A model generated the notes under the pieces. It was not told the DNA's origin. It saw only the letters and a program-made list of their open reading frames with translations, and searched no databases. A stretch of DNA of 44,644 bases from Bacteroidota bacterium (GTDB taxonomy: Bacteria; Bacteroidota; Bacteroidia; AKYH767-A; JAHEYN01), in NCBI GenBank assembly GCA_947448795.1, contig CANFOZ010000019.1:1-44644 (forward strand). Direction: 5' to 3'. The position numbers and the translations under genes are program-made. Position 1 is the stretch's first letter. Each line of letters starts with the position of its first letter. Of this stretch, positions 23,519 to 31,037 are shown in pieces.

Positions 23519-24148
23519 TTGCTCCCCTCTAACCTTCTTTTTGATTTCGGCGGTGTCTTGTACGACATCGATTATGCGGCCACAGAGCGCGCTTTTCTTG
23601 CATTAGGCATCGAGCAATTCGAGGAAAAGTTCAGCAAACAAAAGCAGAGTCAACTGTTTGATTTATTGGAGACGGGTAAGATCGAGTCCGATGAATTTCT
23701 CGAGCGCATGCAGTCTTTGTGCCCTGCCGGAACTAACAAAGAACAGGTCTTGAATGCCTGGAATGCCATGCTCATCGGCCTTTCCAAGGAGAAGGTGCGC
23801 TTGATCGAGTCTTTACAGGGACCTTACCGTTTGTTTCTGCTCAGCAACACCAACCGGATTCACGCGGAGTTTTTTGAAGCGCAAATAGAAAGGCAGTTGG
23901 GTTTATCCAAATTCAAATCGCTGTTCGAAAAAGTGTACTATTCGCACGAAATCGGACAACGCAAGCCGCATCCTTCAGTCTTCGAATGGGTGGTCGAGCA
24001 AAACGGACTGAAAGCCGAGGAAACACTGTTCATCGACGATTCGCCGCAGCACTTGGAAGGCGCCAAGCAAGCCGGTTTGCAAGTGTTGCAGGTGCAGACG
24101 AACGTTCCGTTCGAAGCAGAGCTGAGGGCTTTGCTCGGCAGCCGTTGA
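23519..24148 (+). CDS. HAD-superfamily phosphatase (YihX-like, subfamily IA)
   Basis: A 209-residue protein. Motif I FDFGGVLYDID (nucleophile Asp near residue 9, resembling the DLGNVIVDID of YihX glucose-1-phosphatase), motif II LLSNTNR, Lys in GQRKPHPSVFE, motif III FIDDSPQHLEGAKQAG. The cap is the helical type 1 form. Only TTG 23519 (or an upstream CTG) is available as a start and it lies 29 nt after the repeat array, so the true start and promoter are unclear. Substrate unknown; a sugar phosphate or nucleotide is typical. Confidence 0.85.
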   Translation: MLPSNLLFDFGGVLYDIDYAATERAFLALGIEQFEEKFSKQKQSQLFDLLETGKIESDEFLERMQSLCPAGTNKEQVLNAWNAMLIGLSKEKVRLIESLQGPYRLFLLSNTNRIHAEFFEAQIERQLGLSKFKSLFEKVYYSHEIGQRKPHPSVFEWVVEQNGLKAEETLFIDDSPQHLEGAKQAGLQVLQVQTNVPFEAELRALLGSR

Positions 24149-24193
24149 TTGACTGGTTTCCAGGGTATAAAGAAATCATCAACCTAGATTTCT

Positions 24194-24201
24194 TATATTT
24201 G
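24194..24201 (+). promoter_or_regulatory. -7 box directly before the MNT antitoxin gene
   Basis: TATATTTG matches TAnnTTTG and ends 4 nt before ATG 24206, so the mRNA may be leaderless. Confidence 0.45.
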
Positions 24202-24205
24202 TGGT

Positions 24206-24499
24206 ATGAAGCTCGATCCTGTTAAGCTGGAAAAAATCAAGACGTATTTTCGAACACGCCCTGTTCTGAAGGCGTATCTATTTGGTTCATACGTTCGCGG
24301 ACAAGCTGATGATCAGAGCGATATTGATATTTTGGTAGACTTGGATTATACTCAAAAAATTGGGCTGTCATTTGTTCAAATGCAGCTCGATCTGGAGGGC
24401 TTGTTGCAATCCAAGGTAGATTTGGTTTCTTCAAACAGCTTATCGAAATACATCAAGCCCTTGGTGGATGATGAAAAACAATTGATTTATGCGCGGTAG
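24206..24499 (+). CDS. MNT-domain nucleotidyltransferase antitoxin (MntA-like)
   Basis: A 97-residue minimal nucleotidyltransferase. FGSYVRGQADDQSDIDILVD contains the exact GSX10DXD active-site pattern (G27, S28, D39, D41). In MntA/HepT systems this enzyme adds AMP to a tyrosine of the HEPN toxin and so silences it. Its 3' end overlaps the HEPN gene by 11 nt, the standard order and coupling for this pair. Confidence 0.92.
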   Translation: MKLDPVKLEKIKTYFRTRPVLKAYLFGSYVRGQADDQSDIDILVDLDYTQKIGLSFVQMQLDLEGLLQSKVDLVSSNSLSKYIKPLVDDEKQLIYAR

Positions 24500-24839
24500 A
24501 TTGGGCGATCGTGTTCGTTTGCAACACATCCTGGATGCTATCATCGAACTGGAGAACTATCTTGCGTCGGCGGACTATAGCGTTTTTGTTAGTAATTCCA
24601 TGATGAAATTTGCCAGCATCAAACAGCTGGAGATTATCGGCGAAGCAAGCGACCATTTGACGGATGAATTAAAAGCCATGCATACCGAAATAGCATGGAC
24701 TCAAATAAAAGCCCTGCGCAATATTTTTGTTCACGAGTATTTCGGCATTGATACAAAGGTTGTTTGGGACATCATTACTAACGACTTACCCGGACTTAAG
24801 GAAAAAGTATCCCAGGTTCTGGTTAGGCTTCCGGAATAA
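24489..24839 (+). CDS. HEPN-domain toxin (HepT-like, DUF86)
   Basis: A 116-residue helical protein. The RNase motif RX4HXY is complete: R77, H82 and Y84 in RNIFVHEYF; Tyr84 is the residue expected to be AMPylated. Other family marks are ASIKQLEIIGEAS in the middle. HepT-type toxins cleave tRNA or mRNA as dimers. It overlaps the MNT gene by 11 nt, forming a type VII-style toxin-antitoxin module next to a repeat array. The start at 24489 (ATG) is supported by the overlap. Confidence 0.92.
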   Translation: MRGRLGDRVRLQHILDAIIELENYLASADYSVFVSNSMMKFASIKQLEIIGEASDHLTDELKAMHTEIAWTQIKALRNIFVHEYFGIDTKVVWDIITNDLPGLKEKVSQVLVRLPE

Positions 24840-24886
24840 AAAAACGTCGGCGCTAAGCCTTTGTATCAAGCTAAAAAAAGAGGTGC

Positions 24887-25291
24887 TTACTTGATTTCCT
24901 GGCAAAGCTCCACCAGCACGCCATTGCAGCTTTTCGGGTGCAGGAAGCAAACCATCTTGTTATCCGCGCCACGGAAGGGTTTTTCAGAAAGGATCACAAC
25001 CCCTTGCTCGCGTAAACGGACCATCTCGGCTTCGATATCGTCCACCTCGAAAGCGATGTGGTGAATGCCTTCGCCGCGCTTCTCGATGAACTTGGAGATC
25101 GCGCTGCTAGGCGCTTCCGACTCCAGCAATTCGATTTTTGTTTCGCCTGTTTTGTAAAACGAAGTAGTGACCATTTCGCTCTCTACGCGCTCTTCTTTGT
25201 ATTGCTTTTGACCAAGCAACATCGTGAAAAGGTCATTGGCTTTCTGCATGTCTTTAACAGCAATACCAATGTGTTCGACGCGGAGAATCAT
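24887..25291 (-). CDS. mce: Methylmalonyl-CoA epimerase
   Basis: A 134-residue glyoxalase/VOC-fold protein with VEHIGIAVKDM (metal His), IELLES, GEGIHHIAFEVDDI (metal His) and VLVELCQ (metal Glu). Length and motifs match methylmalonyl-CoA epimerase, which interconverts the R and S forms in propionate metabolism. The mutase genes are not in this window. It begins 6 nt after the secreted-protein gene stop, so they probably share a transcript. Confidence 0.92.
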   Translation of the reverse strand: MILRVEHIGIAVKDMQKANDLFTMLLGQKQYKEERVESEMVTTSFYKTGETKIELLESEAPSSAISKFIEKRGEGIHHIAFEVDDIEAEMVRLREQGVVILSEKPFRGADNKMVCFLHPKSCNGVLVELCQEIK

Positions 25292-25297
25292 GGACTC

Positions 25298-26083
25298 TTA
25301 TTTTTTATAAAAAGGCTTGGTTTGATTATCGAAATTCAGATAATAAGGCCCTTTTTTATACGATGTAACATCCACTTTAGAAGCCTTGCCTTTGATCATT
25401 AGCTTGCCGAATTCATTGTAGATTTCATAGCATGTCTCGGCTGAGAACTGAAGCTCTTTGGAAGGTTTTTCGGGACTGAAGCTAACGGGCTTTACAAGTG
25501 ATTTGTAGGTAATCTCTTTTGGAGCGATGCGGTTTCCTTTTAAATCGACCTGCCCAATACGAAACCGGTTAATGCCCGAATGGTAGTCGGCCTTGATGCT
25601 GTAATTTTTTTCGGATGCACCACCTTTACCGGCAACCTCGCCAACAGCCACCCATTTGTTCCATTTGAATTGCTCGACGAAGAATGGGATAGGCGCGCCT
25701 TCGTTGCGTGTAGTCCAAAGCAGCGAGCCATTATCTTCTGCCTTAGAAGTAGTGATTTCAAAGGTGCTCTTTGGTTTCAGCGCTTCCGGGTTGAGGATTT
25801 TTGGTACGCAATCGTCTTTGTGTTTGATTTTAATGGTGATGCGGTCGCCTTGCTTTAGTTTGAAAACAGAGAGGTCAATCTCAAACGTACTGCTCTGCAA
25901 CTCATCGGTAGTGCGAATATCGTTAACAAGCACATCGGTGGCGCAAAAACCGATGCCGTTGCTACTAAATGGATTTTGAACGAATACATTCTTCCCCTGA
26001 TAAAATCCCTCCACGGTTATTGTACCGCAAAATCCATGCAGCGCACAGAAAAAAACGACGAAGAGAAAAAGCAAGTGTTTCAT
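25298..26083 (-). CDS. Secreted protein with T9SS-like C-terminal domain
   Basis: A 261-residue protein with a signal peptide (about residues 1-20). The body has beta-rich segments including EGFYQGKNVFVQNPFSS and two Cys. The last 45 residues (ETCYEIYNEFGKLM, KVDVTSYKKGPYYL, FDNQTKPFYKK) follow the plan of the type IX secretion sorting domain: a strand with a D/N-x-x-G-K turn, 'D(V/L)xxxKxGxYxL', and a Lys-rich end. If so, it would be exported by the PorW-type machinery. The central family is unknown to me. It is upstream of mce in the same unit. Confidence 0.65.
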   Translation of the reverse strand: MKHLLFLFVVFFCALHGFCGTITVEGFYQGKNVFVQNPFSSNGIGFCATDVLVNDIRTTDELQSSTFEIDLSVFKLKQGDRITIKIKHKDDCVPKILNPEALKPKSTFEITTSKAEDNGSLLWTTRNEGAPIPFFVEQFKWNKWVAVGEVAGKGGASEKNYSIKADYHSGINRFRIGQVDLKGNRIAPKEITYKSLVKPVSFSPEKPSKELQFSAETCYEIYNEFGKLMIKGKASKVDVTSYKKGPYYLNFDNQTKPFYKK

Positions 26084-26105
26084 TGTATAATTAAACTACG
26101 GGGTG

Positions 26106-26113
26106 CAAAGGTA
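26106..26113 (-). promoter_or_regulatory. -7 box of the secreted protein/mce unit
   Basis: TACCTTTG on the minus strand, exact TAnnTTTG, 22 nt before ATG 26083. A -33 element is not obvious. Confidence 0.45.
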
Positions 26114-26166
26114 GCAGACTAGTTCAATTGTCATTCATCGATTGAAGAATTCGGGGTTTATATTGA

Positions 26167-29100
26167 CTATCGATTCAATTCATTCATTTTTTGATAGCAC
26201 TGAGCGGCCGCTTGTTTATTGCCCAATCGCAAATAAACATAACCCAAGTTTTGGTATACATTGGCCTGATTCGGGTTCTTCTGCAACGACTCGTTTGACA
26301 GGTTTATCCCTTTTTCGTAGCTGCTTTTTTGAGAGTCGGGTACCGCATCACCAAGCATGAAGTAGGCCAGAGCGGCTTCGTTCAGGATTTTGTAATTCTG
26401 ACCTCCGTGTTTATAGGCCAATTCAAATTCTTTGATTGCCTGCGCGAAATCTTTCTTCATCATCCGTGCTTTGCCTTTGCCGTAATAAGGGTCGGCGTAG
26501 TTTACCTTGAGGTCGGTGGCGCGGTCGAAGTAGCTGATTGCACTATCGGGCTGGTTTTGGTTGAGCAGGATGAGCCCCTGAAAATAGATGGCAATGTAGT
26601 TTTCCGGGTATATAGCTAGCGCGCGGCTTAGGTATTCTTTAGACTCGGGATAACGCCCTTTGGAGATTAACGAGGCAGCGAGCATGCGACAAAGCTCTTC
26701 GTTCTTTGGATCTGTTTCAAGGGCTTTGCGAAAGGAAACCTCAGCCGAGTCGAATTGCATTTTCTCGAAATAAGAATAGCCGTCGGAGCTATAATAATTC
26801 TCTCTTTTAACGATCGCTACGAGCGGAACATCATCTACAATAATAACATGGATGGTGCCCTTTGGAGGAAACGCGCCTGAAGCGATGAAGTTCTTCGACA
26901 TGGTGCGCGAGGTGAGCAGGGCATAGTTCCAACGCTGCTTACCTACTTCGTATTCGCGTGTCCAGCTGATGGTGACGCTATCGGATAACTCATCTGCCCA
27001 ATACGAGCTAGCGAGTGTTTCTTGGTTGGTGATAACAAGTGCTTTCTTGTGTTGCAGCTGCTCGTTTTTAATTAACCAATCAACACCTTGGCGCATGCAG
27101 TTGCCGTAAGGATCCGTTTCGTAGTTGCCATAGGCACCGTTCACGCCACCTACCAATTCGTTATAATACACATACTCGTTTGGGTGATTCTTGATGGCCC
27201 ATGCGGTTGTTTTTGCGAAGAGTACTAAAAAAAGCCCCATCACAACATAACGAGCGGCAGGTATTTTCACCAAGCGAATAAGTCCCTCCCATCCTAGCGC
27301 AGCCATCACCACCAGCGGTGGAAAGGCGAAGAGCATGTGGCGCCAGCCGTTGAACATGGTGGAGTCTTTGTAGCTCGCATAGAAGACCGGGAAAATCGCC
27401 GTAAAGAGCAGCATGATAATCCATGCAATAGAACTTCGTTTCTTATCAAAAAAAGCTGCAGGCAGGGCAAGAAGGCAGCCAATCCAAACAAAGAGCGGAG
27501 TCATGATCAGCATCAGTTTTGGAATGTAGTTCCAAGGCAGCGCGCTCATGTAAAGCTTCTTTCCCTCAAAGAGCTCGTAGCTAGTGATCGCCGACCAGTT
27601 AGTAAAGCTTTTAAGCGCTAAAAATGGATTCTCAAAGGGTTTTTGCAAGGCATAAGGCCAAGGGAGTATGCCCAAAAGATAAGAGCTAAGCGCGGCAATC
27701 ACGCCAAGCAAAAGAAGCCGCGGAAGGTGTTTGCTAGCTGAGGCAAGACTGTTTTGTTTTGCATAAGCAAGCCACGCCAGGCCCACGAATAGGCCGAGGT
27801 AGGCGATCATTAATATACCGGCGATACGGATACTGATGGTGAAGGCGATGGCCAACAACAACATGATTACGGTGCGTTTGCGCGGCTTTGGTAGTTGCTG
27901 CAAGAACACCACGATATAGTAGAGCGAAGCGATGTATCCAACTGCGAAAGGCACATCTTTTGGGTTGTTCATGGCATGGCCGAGGTAATACGGGCTCATG
28001 AAAAGCATGAGTAAGCCGAAGAGTCCAGCCCGCCAATTAAAAAGGCGGCGCGCAAGAAGTCCTGCGAAGAGGATGCCAAAGAAACCCACGATTGCATTTA
28101 TCAAGTGGCGTGTCTCAAACTCGCCAAGCGGTGATAGATGGTAATGGTTGATGAAGGCGGTGAAGGTGTCGAAGAACAAGCCGTAATTTTGCAATGCTGC
28201 ATGTGCCGGGACAGCCGTGTCGAGGCAGGACTTGTCGGCGCCAAAGCTGATGAGGTATTTCAAGACATCTTTGCCCATGTCGTACTGCGCCTTTTCATCC
28301 CAAGAGATGCCGAAGCTTTGCGAAATATAAGGCAGAAAGAAAAACAGAAACAAGGTAGAAAGAAAGAACAGAAGGCGATACAGACTGCTATTCCCATCAT
28401 CGAGCAGGCCTGCTTTTCGACCTTTGAGCTCGCGCAAGGGGTGCAGAAGAAACCAGTCAAGCCGCGACTTCAAGGCTGTTTTTGGGATGCTAGCAAAGGC
28501 GCGCAGCATCGGCTCGATTGGTTTTATTTTTGCGTTGATACGCAGCTCCGATTTGCTATGACCCAGCAGAGAGGAGGCATTTAGCAGTTGTTGCAACACC
28601 GAGTAGATGCTGCGTCCTTGAATAGCGAACGACGCACAGCTTTCGCGCAGGGCGCTCGTTTTAAGAAGCGGTATGCTAGCGGTGAGATCTGCAGCATGAT
28701 CGATACCAAAGAAATTACCCCAAGCATTGAATTTAAAGCGAGCGATGCGGTTATAAAGAGATAAGCTGTTTTGTTTTTCTGTGGCAACAAGCAGTTGCAG
28801 GTCGCTGCTTGACAGCGCGCCTTTTCCGGAAGGAATGGCACCTAAAAGCGTGGATAGCTGCGCGCTGTTTTTTATATCATCTATCAAAAAAAAGCCTGCG
28901 TCCTGCGATTGATTCATCGCTTCTTTGAGGGCATCAGCAATGGAAATACCAAAGCCTTCGATAAGATGCAAACGGCCCTTTTCTAAAAATTCGGTGAGGG
29001 ATTTGTTTGCTTTAGCTTCTTTAAAAGCCGCTGCACCAACAGCATCAACTAACACGATATCGTGTTCAGATTTGGTACGACTCAAGAAGTTGCGAATCGC

Positions 29101-29175
29101 TTCCAACGTGCCCTGCAGGTTGGTTGCGCGATCAAAAATAAGGTAAACGAGCGCGATCTTGTTTGGCTTTTCCAC
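26167..29175 (-). CDS. Three-part fusion: GT2-like, GT-C membrane glycosyltransferase, TPR
   Basis: A protein of about 1002 residues starting at GTG 29175. Residues 1-200 resemble a family 2 glycosyltransferase Rossmann domain (ALVYLIFDRATNL; VLVDAVG; FFLIDDIKN). Residues 265-690 form a polytopic GT39/ArnT-like region of about 11 helices, opening with ISWDEKAQYDMG, in which the Asp-Glu pair matches the essential acidic motif of GT-C enzymes; MNNPKDVPFA and FNGWRHMLF are other conserved loops. Residues 800-1002 are tetratricopeptide repeats. Probable role: a dolichol- or undecaprenyl-phosphate-sugar-dependent transferase with a protein-interaction tail. The order of domains is unusual (see findings). 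Confidence 0.75.
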   Translation of the reverse strand: MEKPNKIALVYLIFDRATNLQGTLEAIRNFLSRTKSEHDIVLVDAVGAAAFKEAKANKSLTEFLEKGRLHLIEGFGISIADALKEAMNQSQDAGFFLIDDIKNSAQLSTLLGAIPSGKGALSSSDLQLLVATEKQNSLSLYNRIARFKFNAWGNFFGIDHAADLTASIPLLKTSALRESCASFAIQGRSIYSVLQQLLNASSLLGHSKSELRINAKIKPIEPMLRAFASIPKTALKSRLDWFLLHPLRELKGRKAGLLDDGNSSLYRLLFFLSTLFLFFFLPYISQSFGISWDEKAQYDMGKDVLKYLISFGADKSCLDTAVPAHAALQNYGLFFDTFTAFINHYHLSPLGEFETRHLINAIVGFFGILFAGLLARRLFNWRAGLFGLLMLFMSPYYLGHAMNNPKDVPFAVGYIASLYYIVVFLQQLPKPRKRTVIMLLLAIAFTISIRIAGILMIAYLGLFVGLAWLAYAKQNSLASASKHLPRLLLLGVIAALSSYLLGILPWPYALQKPFENPFLALKSFTNWSAITSYELFEGKKLYMSALPWNYIPKLMLIMTPLFVWIGCLLALPAAFFDKKRSSIAWIIMLLFTAIFPVFYASYKDSTMFNGWRHMLFAFPPLVVMAALGWEGLIRLVKIPAARYVVMGLFLVLFAKTTAWAIKNHPNEYVYYNELVGGVNGAYGNYETDPYGNCMRQGVDWLIKNEQLQHKKALVITNQETLASSYWADELSDSVTISWTREYEVGKQRWNYALLTSRTMSKNFIASGAFPPKGTIHVIIVDDVPLVAIVKRENYYSSDGYSYFEKMQFDSAEVSFRKALETDPKNEELCRMLAASLISKGRYPESKEYLSRALAIYPENYIAIYFQGLILLNQNQPDSAISYFDRATDLKVNYADPYYGKGKARMMKKDFAQAIKEFELAYKHGGQNYKILNEAALAYFMLGDAVPDSQKSSYEKGINLSNESLQKNPNQANVYQNLGYVYLRLGNKQAAAQCYQKMNELNR

Positions 29176-29189
29176 GTTGAATCTTTTTA

Positions 29190-29218
29190 CAAAAATAGAT
29201 TAAAAACTGGCTACCCAA
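29190..29218 (-). promoter_or_regulatory. Promoter of the GT fusion gene
   Basis: Minus strand TTG (29216-29218), 18-nt spacer, TATTTTTG (29190-29197). Ends 14 nt before the GTG at 29175. Confidence 0.5.
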
Positions 29219-29224
29219 TAATTC

Positions 29225-29232
29225 TATTTTTG
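29225..29232 (+). promoter_or_regulatory. -7 box of the Smr gene
   Basis: TATTTTTG on the plus strand, 24 nt before ATG 29257. It faces the GT fusion promoter in a divergent arrangement. Confidence 0.45.
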
Positions 29233-29256
29233 TGGCAAATTTCGGTACTTTGCAGC

Positions 29257-29517
29257 ATGGCTAAACTGAAGGTAGACCTCCACACCGTTTTTAATAAAAG
29301 CGGAAAGATCGACGAAGCGCTCGAGACCATTGTTCGGGAGGCCGTTGAAAAGCGCATCAGCATGGTGGAAATTATTCACGGGAAAGGCTCTGGTCAGTTG
29401 AAAAAAAGAGTGCTGCGCTTTTTAGAACAAAAGCATATCAAAGAGCTGTATTTTCGCATTCACAAAGATCACGACAACTACGGTCGCATCTTCGTGGAGT
29501 TTCGTCACAAGGACTGA
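29257..29517 (+). CDS. Standalone Smr-domain protein
   Basis: 86 residues from ATG 29257; an upstream in-frame extension overlaps the divergent promoter. It reads as a single Smr (MutS2-related) domain: KVDLHTVF, ALETIVREAVEKRISMVEIIHGKGSGQLKKRV, with the HGKG nuclease/nucleic-acid-binding motif and the C-terminal RIFVEFRHK strand. Known for the family: nicking endonuclease or RNA-binding activity; MutS2 carries the same domain at its C-terminus, here it is alone. It overlaps the convergent TVP38 gene by 13 nt. Confidence 0.88.
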   Translation: MAKLKVDLHTVFNKSGKIDEALETIVREAVEKRISMVEIIHGKGSGQLKKRVLRFLEQKHIKELYFRIHKDHDNYGRIFVEFRHKD

Positions 29518-30230
29518 TCCTTGCGGGCTTTGTGCATACTTTTTTGCACGATACGACCGATGCCGACCATGGAGATAATAATCAGTCCGATAGGCAGGAG
29601 TTGCCATGTACCCTCTATTGTTGGATGCTTCAAATAAGCGAACAAGTCTGATGCGTGCATGCCGGCCACAAAGAAAATCAGTGTTCGAGGAAGCATGCCA
29701 AACAGGCTTGCTAGGAGATAGTCTTTCCAGCGGAGCCGCAAAGTTGAGAGCAGGTAATTCATAATCGCGAAAGGGAACACCGGCGATAATCGCAGCATCA
29801 GAATAAGCATGAATTCGCGATTTTCGAGTCCTTGAATAATTCCTTTGAAGCGGTCTTCATCTTCGTGGAGGTAGCGGGCAAAACCCTTGCTAAACTTGCG
29901 AAAAACGGAGATACTGAGTGCAGAAGCCAAAAGGTAGGCGAGCACCAAGGGAGGGAATCCCGCCCAACCAAAGAAATGCCCGGTGATAATGGCCACATAG
30001 GTGGTAGGCGTGAGCGCAAATGCCATCGTTACGCTGACTAGCGCGAAATACATCAGCATGGTAAGCGGAGCTGCATCTGTGATCAACTCGCTGTTGTTAC
30101 GAAGCAGCAGGAGCAAAGAAGAGGATGCCGCAAAGGAGGCTACGCCAATTACCCCAAAGGCTGAGAACAAGGAAAGAAAAGGACGAAACTTGAACATATA
30201 GCCGAATGAGTGGAAAGCAAATGTAGGCAT
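29505..30230 (-). CDS. TVP38/TMEM64 (DedA-like) membrane protein
   Basis: 241 residues with about six membrane segments. Family marks: TPTTYVAIITGHFFGWAGFPPLVLAY (about 74-99), the arginine-bearing motif LILMLRLSPVFPFAIMNYLL (about 141-160) and LFGMLPRTLIFFVAG. These proteins are thought to be lipid scramblases or transport undecaprenyl phosphate or related lipids. ATG 30230 is chosen; ATG 30197 (MFKFRPF) is equally possible. Its 3' end overlaps the Smr gene by 13 nt. Confidence 0.88.
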   Translation of the reverse strand: MPTFAFHSFGYMFKFRPFLSLFSAFGVIGVASFAASSSLLLLLRNNSELITDAAPLTMLMYFALVSVTMAFALTPTTYVAIITGHFFGWAGFPPLVLAYLLASALSISVFRKFSKGFARYLHEDEDRFKGIIQGLENREFMLILMLRLSPVFPFAIMNYLLSTLRLRWKDYLLASLFGMLPRTLIFFVAGMHASDLFAYLKHPTIEGTWQLLPIGLIIISMVGIGRIVQKSMHKARKDQSL

Positions 30231-30350
30231 ACGGCCGTTAATGGTAGGATTTGCTTTGTTGACAAGGGGTCTCGAGGCTTCGGGAGAAGGAAGGGGTTTT
30301 AAACAGCCGATTATTAATTATAAATGACTAATTATGAATGATGAATTAAT

Positions 30351-30456
30351 AGCGGTGGCTTAGCGGAGTCAAAGCCCCGTGTGGAAAATGGGAATGGGAA
30401 TGGGAATGGGAAAGCGGTGGCTGAGCCTTCCCGAATCATCGGGAGAAGCCCCGTGG
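30351..30456. repeat. Two imperfect copies of a hairpin repeat
   Basis: Copy 1 at 30351-30384 and copy 2 at 30413-30456 share AGCGGTGGCT(T/G)AGC and AAGCCCCGTG. Each can fold, CGG-GGCTT pairing with AAGCC-CCG; copy 2 has an extra inner stem TCCCGA/TCGGGA. The pattern resembles interspersed repeats common in Bacteroidota genomes. Confidence 0.7.
30390..30412. repeat. Short tandem repeat (GGGAAT)n
   Basis: Three full units and a partial fourth of GGGAAT, between the two hairpin repeats. Confidence 0.9.
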
Positions 30457-30460
30457 AGTG

Positions 30461-30559
30461 GATCAAAACAGCTTGAAAGCAAAGCTTTCGCAGAATTCGT
30501 TTATAAAAAATTCAAGCGAGCTTGATTTTTTATTTCACTTCAGTCTGCCTGTTTTGATC
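30461..30559. repeat. 11-bp inverted repeat enclosing two hairpins
   Basis: GATCAAAACAG (30461-30471) and CTGTTTTGATC (30549-30559). Inside are GAAAGC-AAA-GCTTTC and TCAAGC-GA-GCTTGA. Total 99 bp, without coding sequence; size and form fit a miniature inverted-repeat element or a folded RNA. Confidence 0.7.
30504..30531 (-). terminator. Terminator after tRNA-Arg
   Basis: TCAAGC-TC-GCTTGA followed by ATTTTTT on the minus strand, 50 nt beyond the tRNA 3' end; T6 also follows on the plus strand. Confidence 0.5.
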
Positions 30560-30581
30560 TCTGCTTGTTTTCATCACCAAG

Positions 30582-30655
30582 TGAACCCGGCGGGAGTCGA
30601 ACCCGCAACCTTTGGCTTCGGAGGCCAACACTCTATCCAGTTGAGCTACGGGTTC
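30582..30655 (-). tRNA. tRNA-Arg (anticodon CCG)
   Basis: 74 nt. Acceptor GAACCCG/CGGGTTC, discriminator A; anticodon stem TTGGC/GCCAA with loop CTCCGAA gives CCG; T-arm GCGGG-TTCGACT-CCCGC. No encoded CCA. Confidence 0.95.
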
Positions 30656-30716
30656 CTTTGAATTACCTAAAACGCTTTCATCGAAAGCGGCTGCAAAGGT
30701 AATAGATTTTGGGATG

Positions 30717-31037
30717 CTACACCTTCACCAAAACAAGCTCTTTCACCTTACTCAATTCGTATGCTTCTTCGCGCGGTGGCAGCAGCTCCTCAAAGCGTGT
30801 CATGCGGAAATGCGCCTCCATCGACTTGATCTCGCCTTGCAAAGTCTCTACGATCATATACTTGCCCTTGATGCCCTCCACGGCCACGCCCGGCGGGCCA
30901 CCCGCTTTTTCTATGTTTGGAAAAATCTCTCGTACCGTGTAAATGTGATGGAGCGTGGGAAGCGTGTTGAAGGTGGTAAAGGCCACTTCATCCCAATTGC
31001 TGGCATCGACGCAGCAAACAATGGATCCTGGTTTCAT
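30717..31037 (-). CDS. Small uncharacterised conserved protein
   Basis: A 106-residue protein, taking ATG 31037 (MKPGSIVCCVDAS). Alternative ATGs at 31121 and 31145 would add up to 36 residues. Recognisable elements: IVCCVDASNW, TLPTLHHIYTVREIF, PPGVAVEGIKGKYM, EAHFRMTRFEELLPPREE. Short proteins of this shape (KGSxVVCVD..., YTVRE..., PPGIxLEEI...) are seen in Bacteroidota chromosomes and phages, without a known role. Predicted cytoplasmic, beta-rich. A -7 box at 31211-31218 lies far upstream and could support the longer start. Confidence 0.65.
   Translation of the reverse strand: MKPGSIVCCVDASNWDEVAFTTFNTLPTLHHIYTVREIFPNIEKAGGPPGVAVEGIKGKYMIVETLQGEIKSMEAHFRMTRFEELLPPREEAYELSKVKELVLVKV

Larger units (their letters stand above)
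30231..30581. other. Gene-free region between TVP38 and tRNA-Arg
   Basis: No credible reading frame. It contains an AT-rich stretch (30310-30350), two imperfect hairpin repeats of GCGGTGGCTnAGC...AAGCCCCGTG form, a short GGGAAT array and an 11-bp inverted repeat enclosing further hairpins. Confidence 0.7.

Noticed and set aside
24206-24839. Part of a larger defence island
   Set aside because: Flanking genes (HAD phosphatase, methylmalonyl-CoA epimerase) are ordinary metabolism and no further defence gene is seen.
30458-30661. 67-codon reading frame across tRNA-Arg
   Set aside because: It is the translation of the tRNA-Arg antisense strand and the folded region; phrases like AGVEPATFGFGGQ are the common artefact of tRNA genes.
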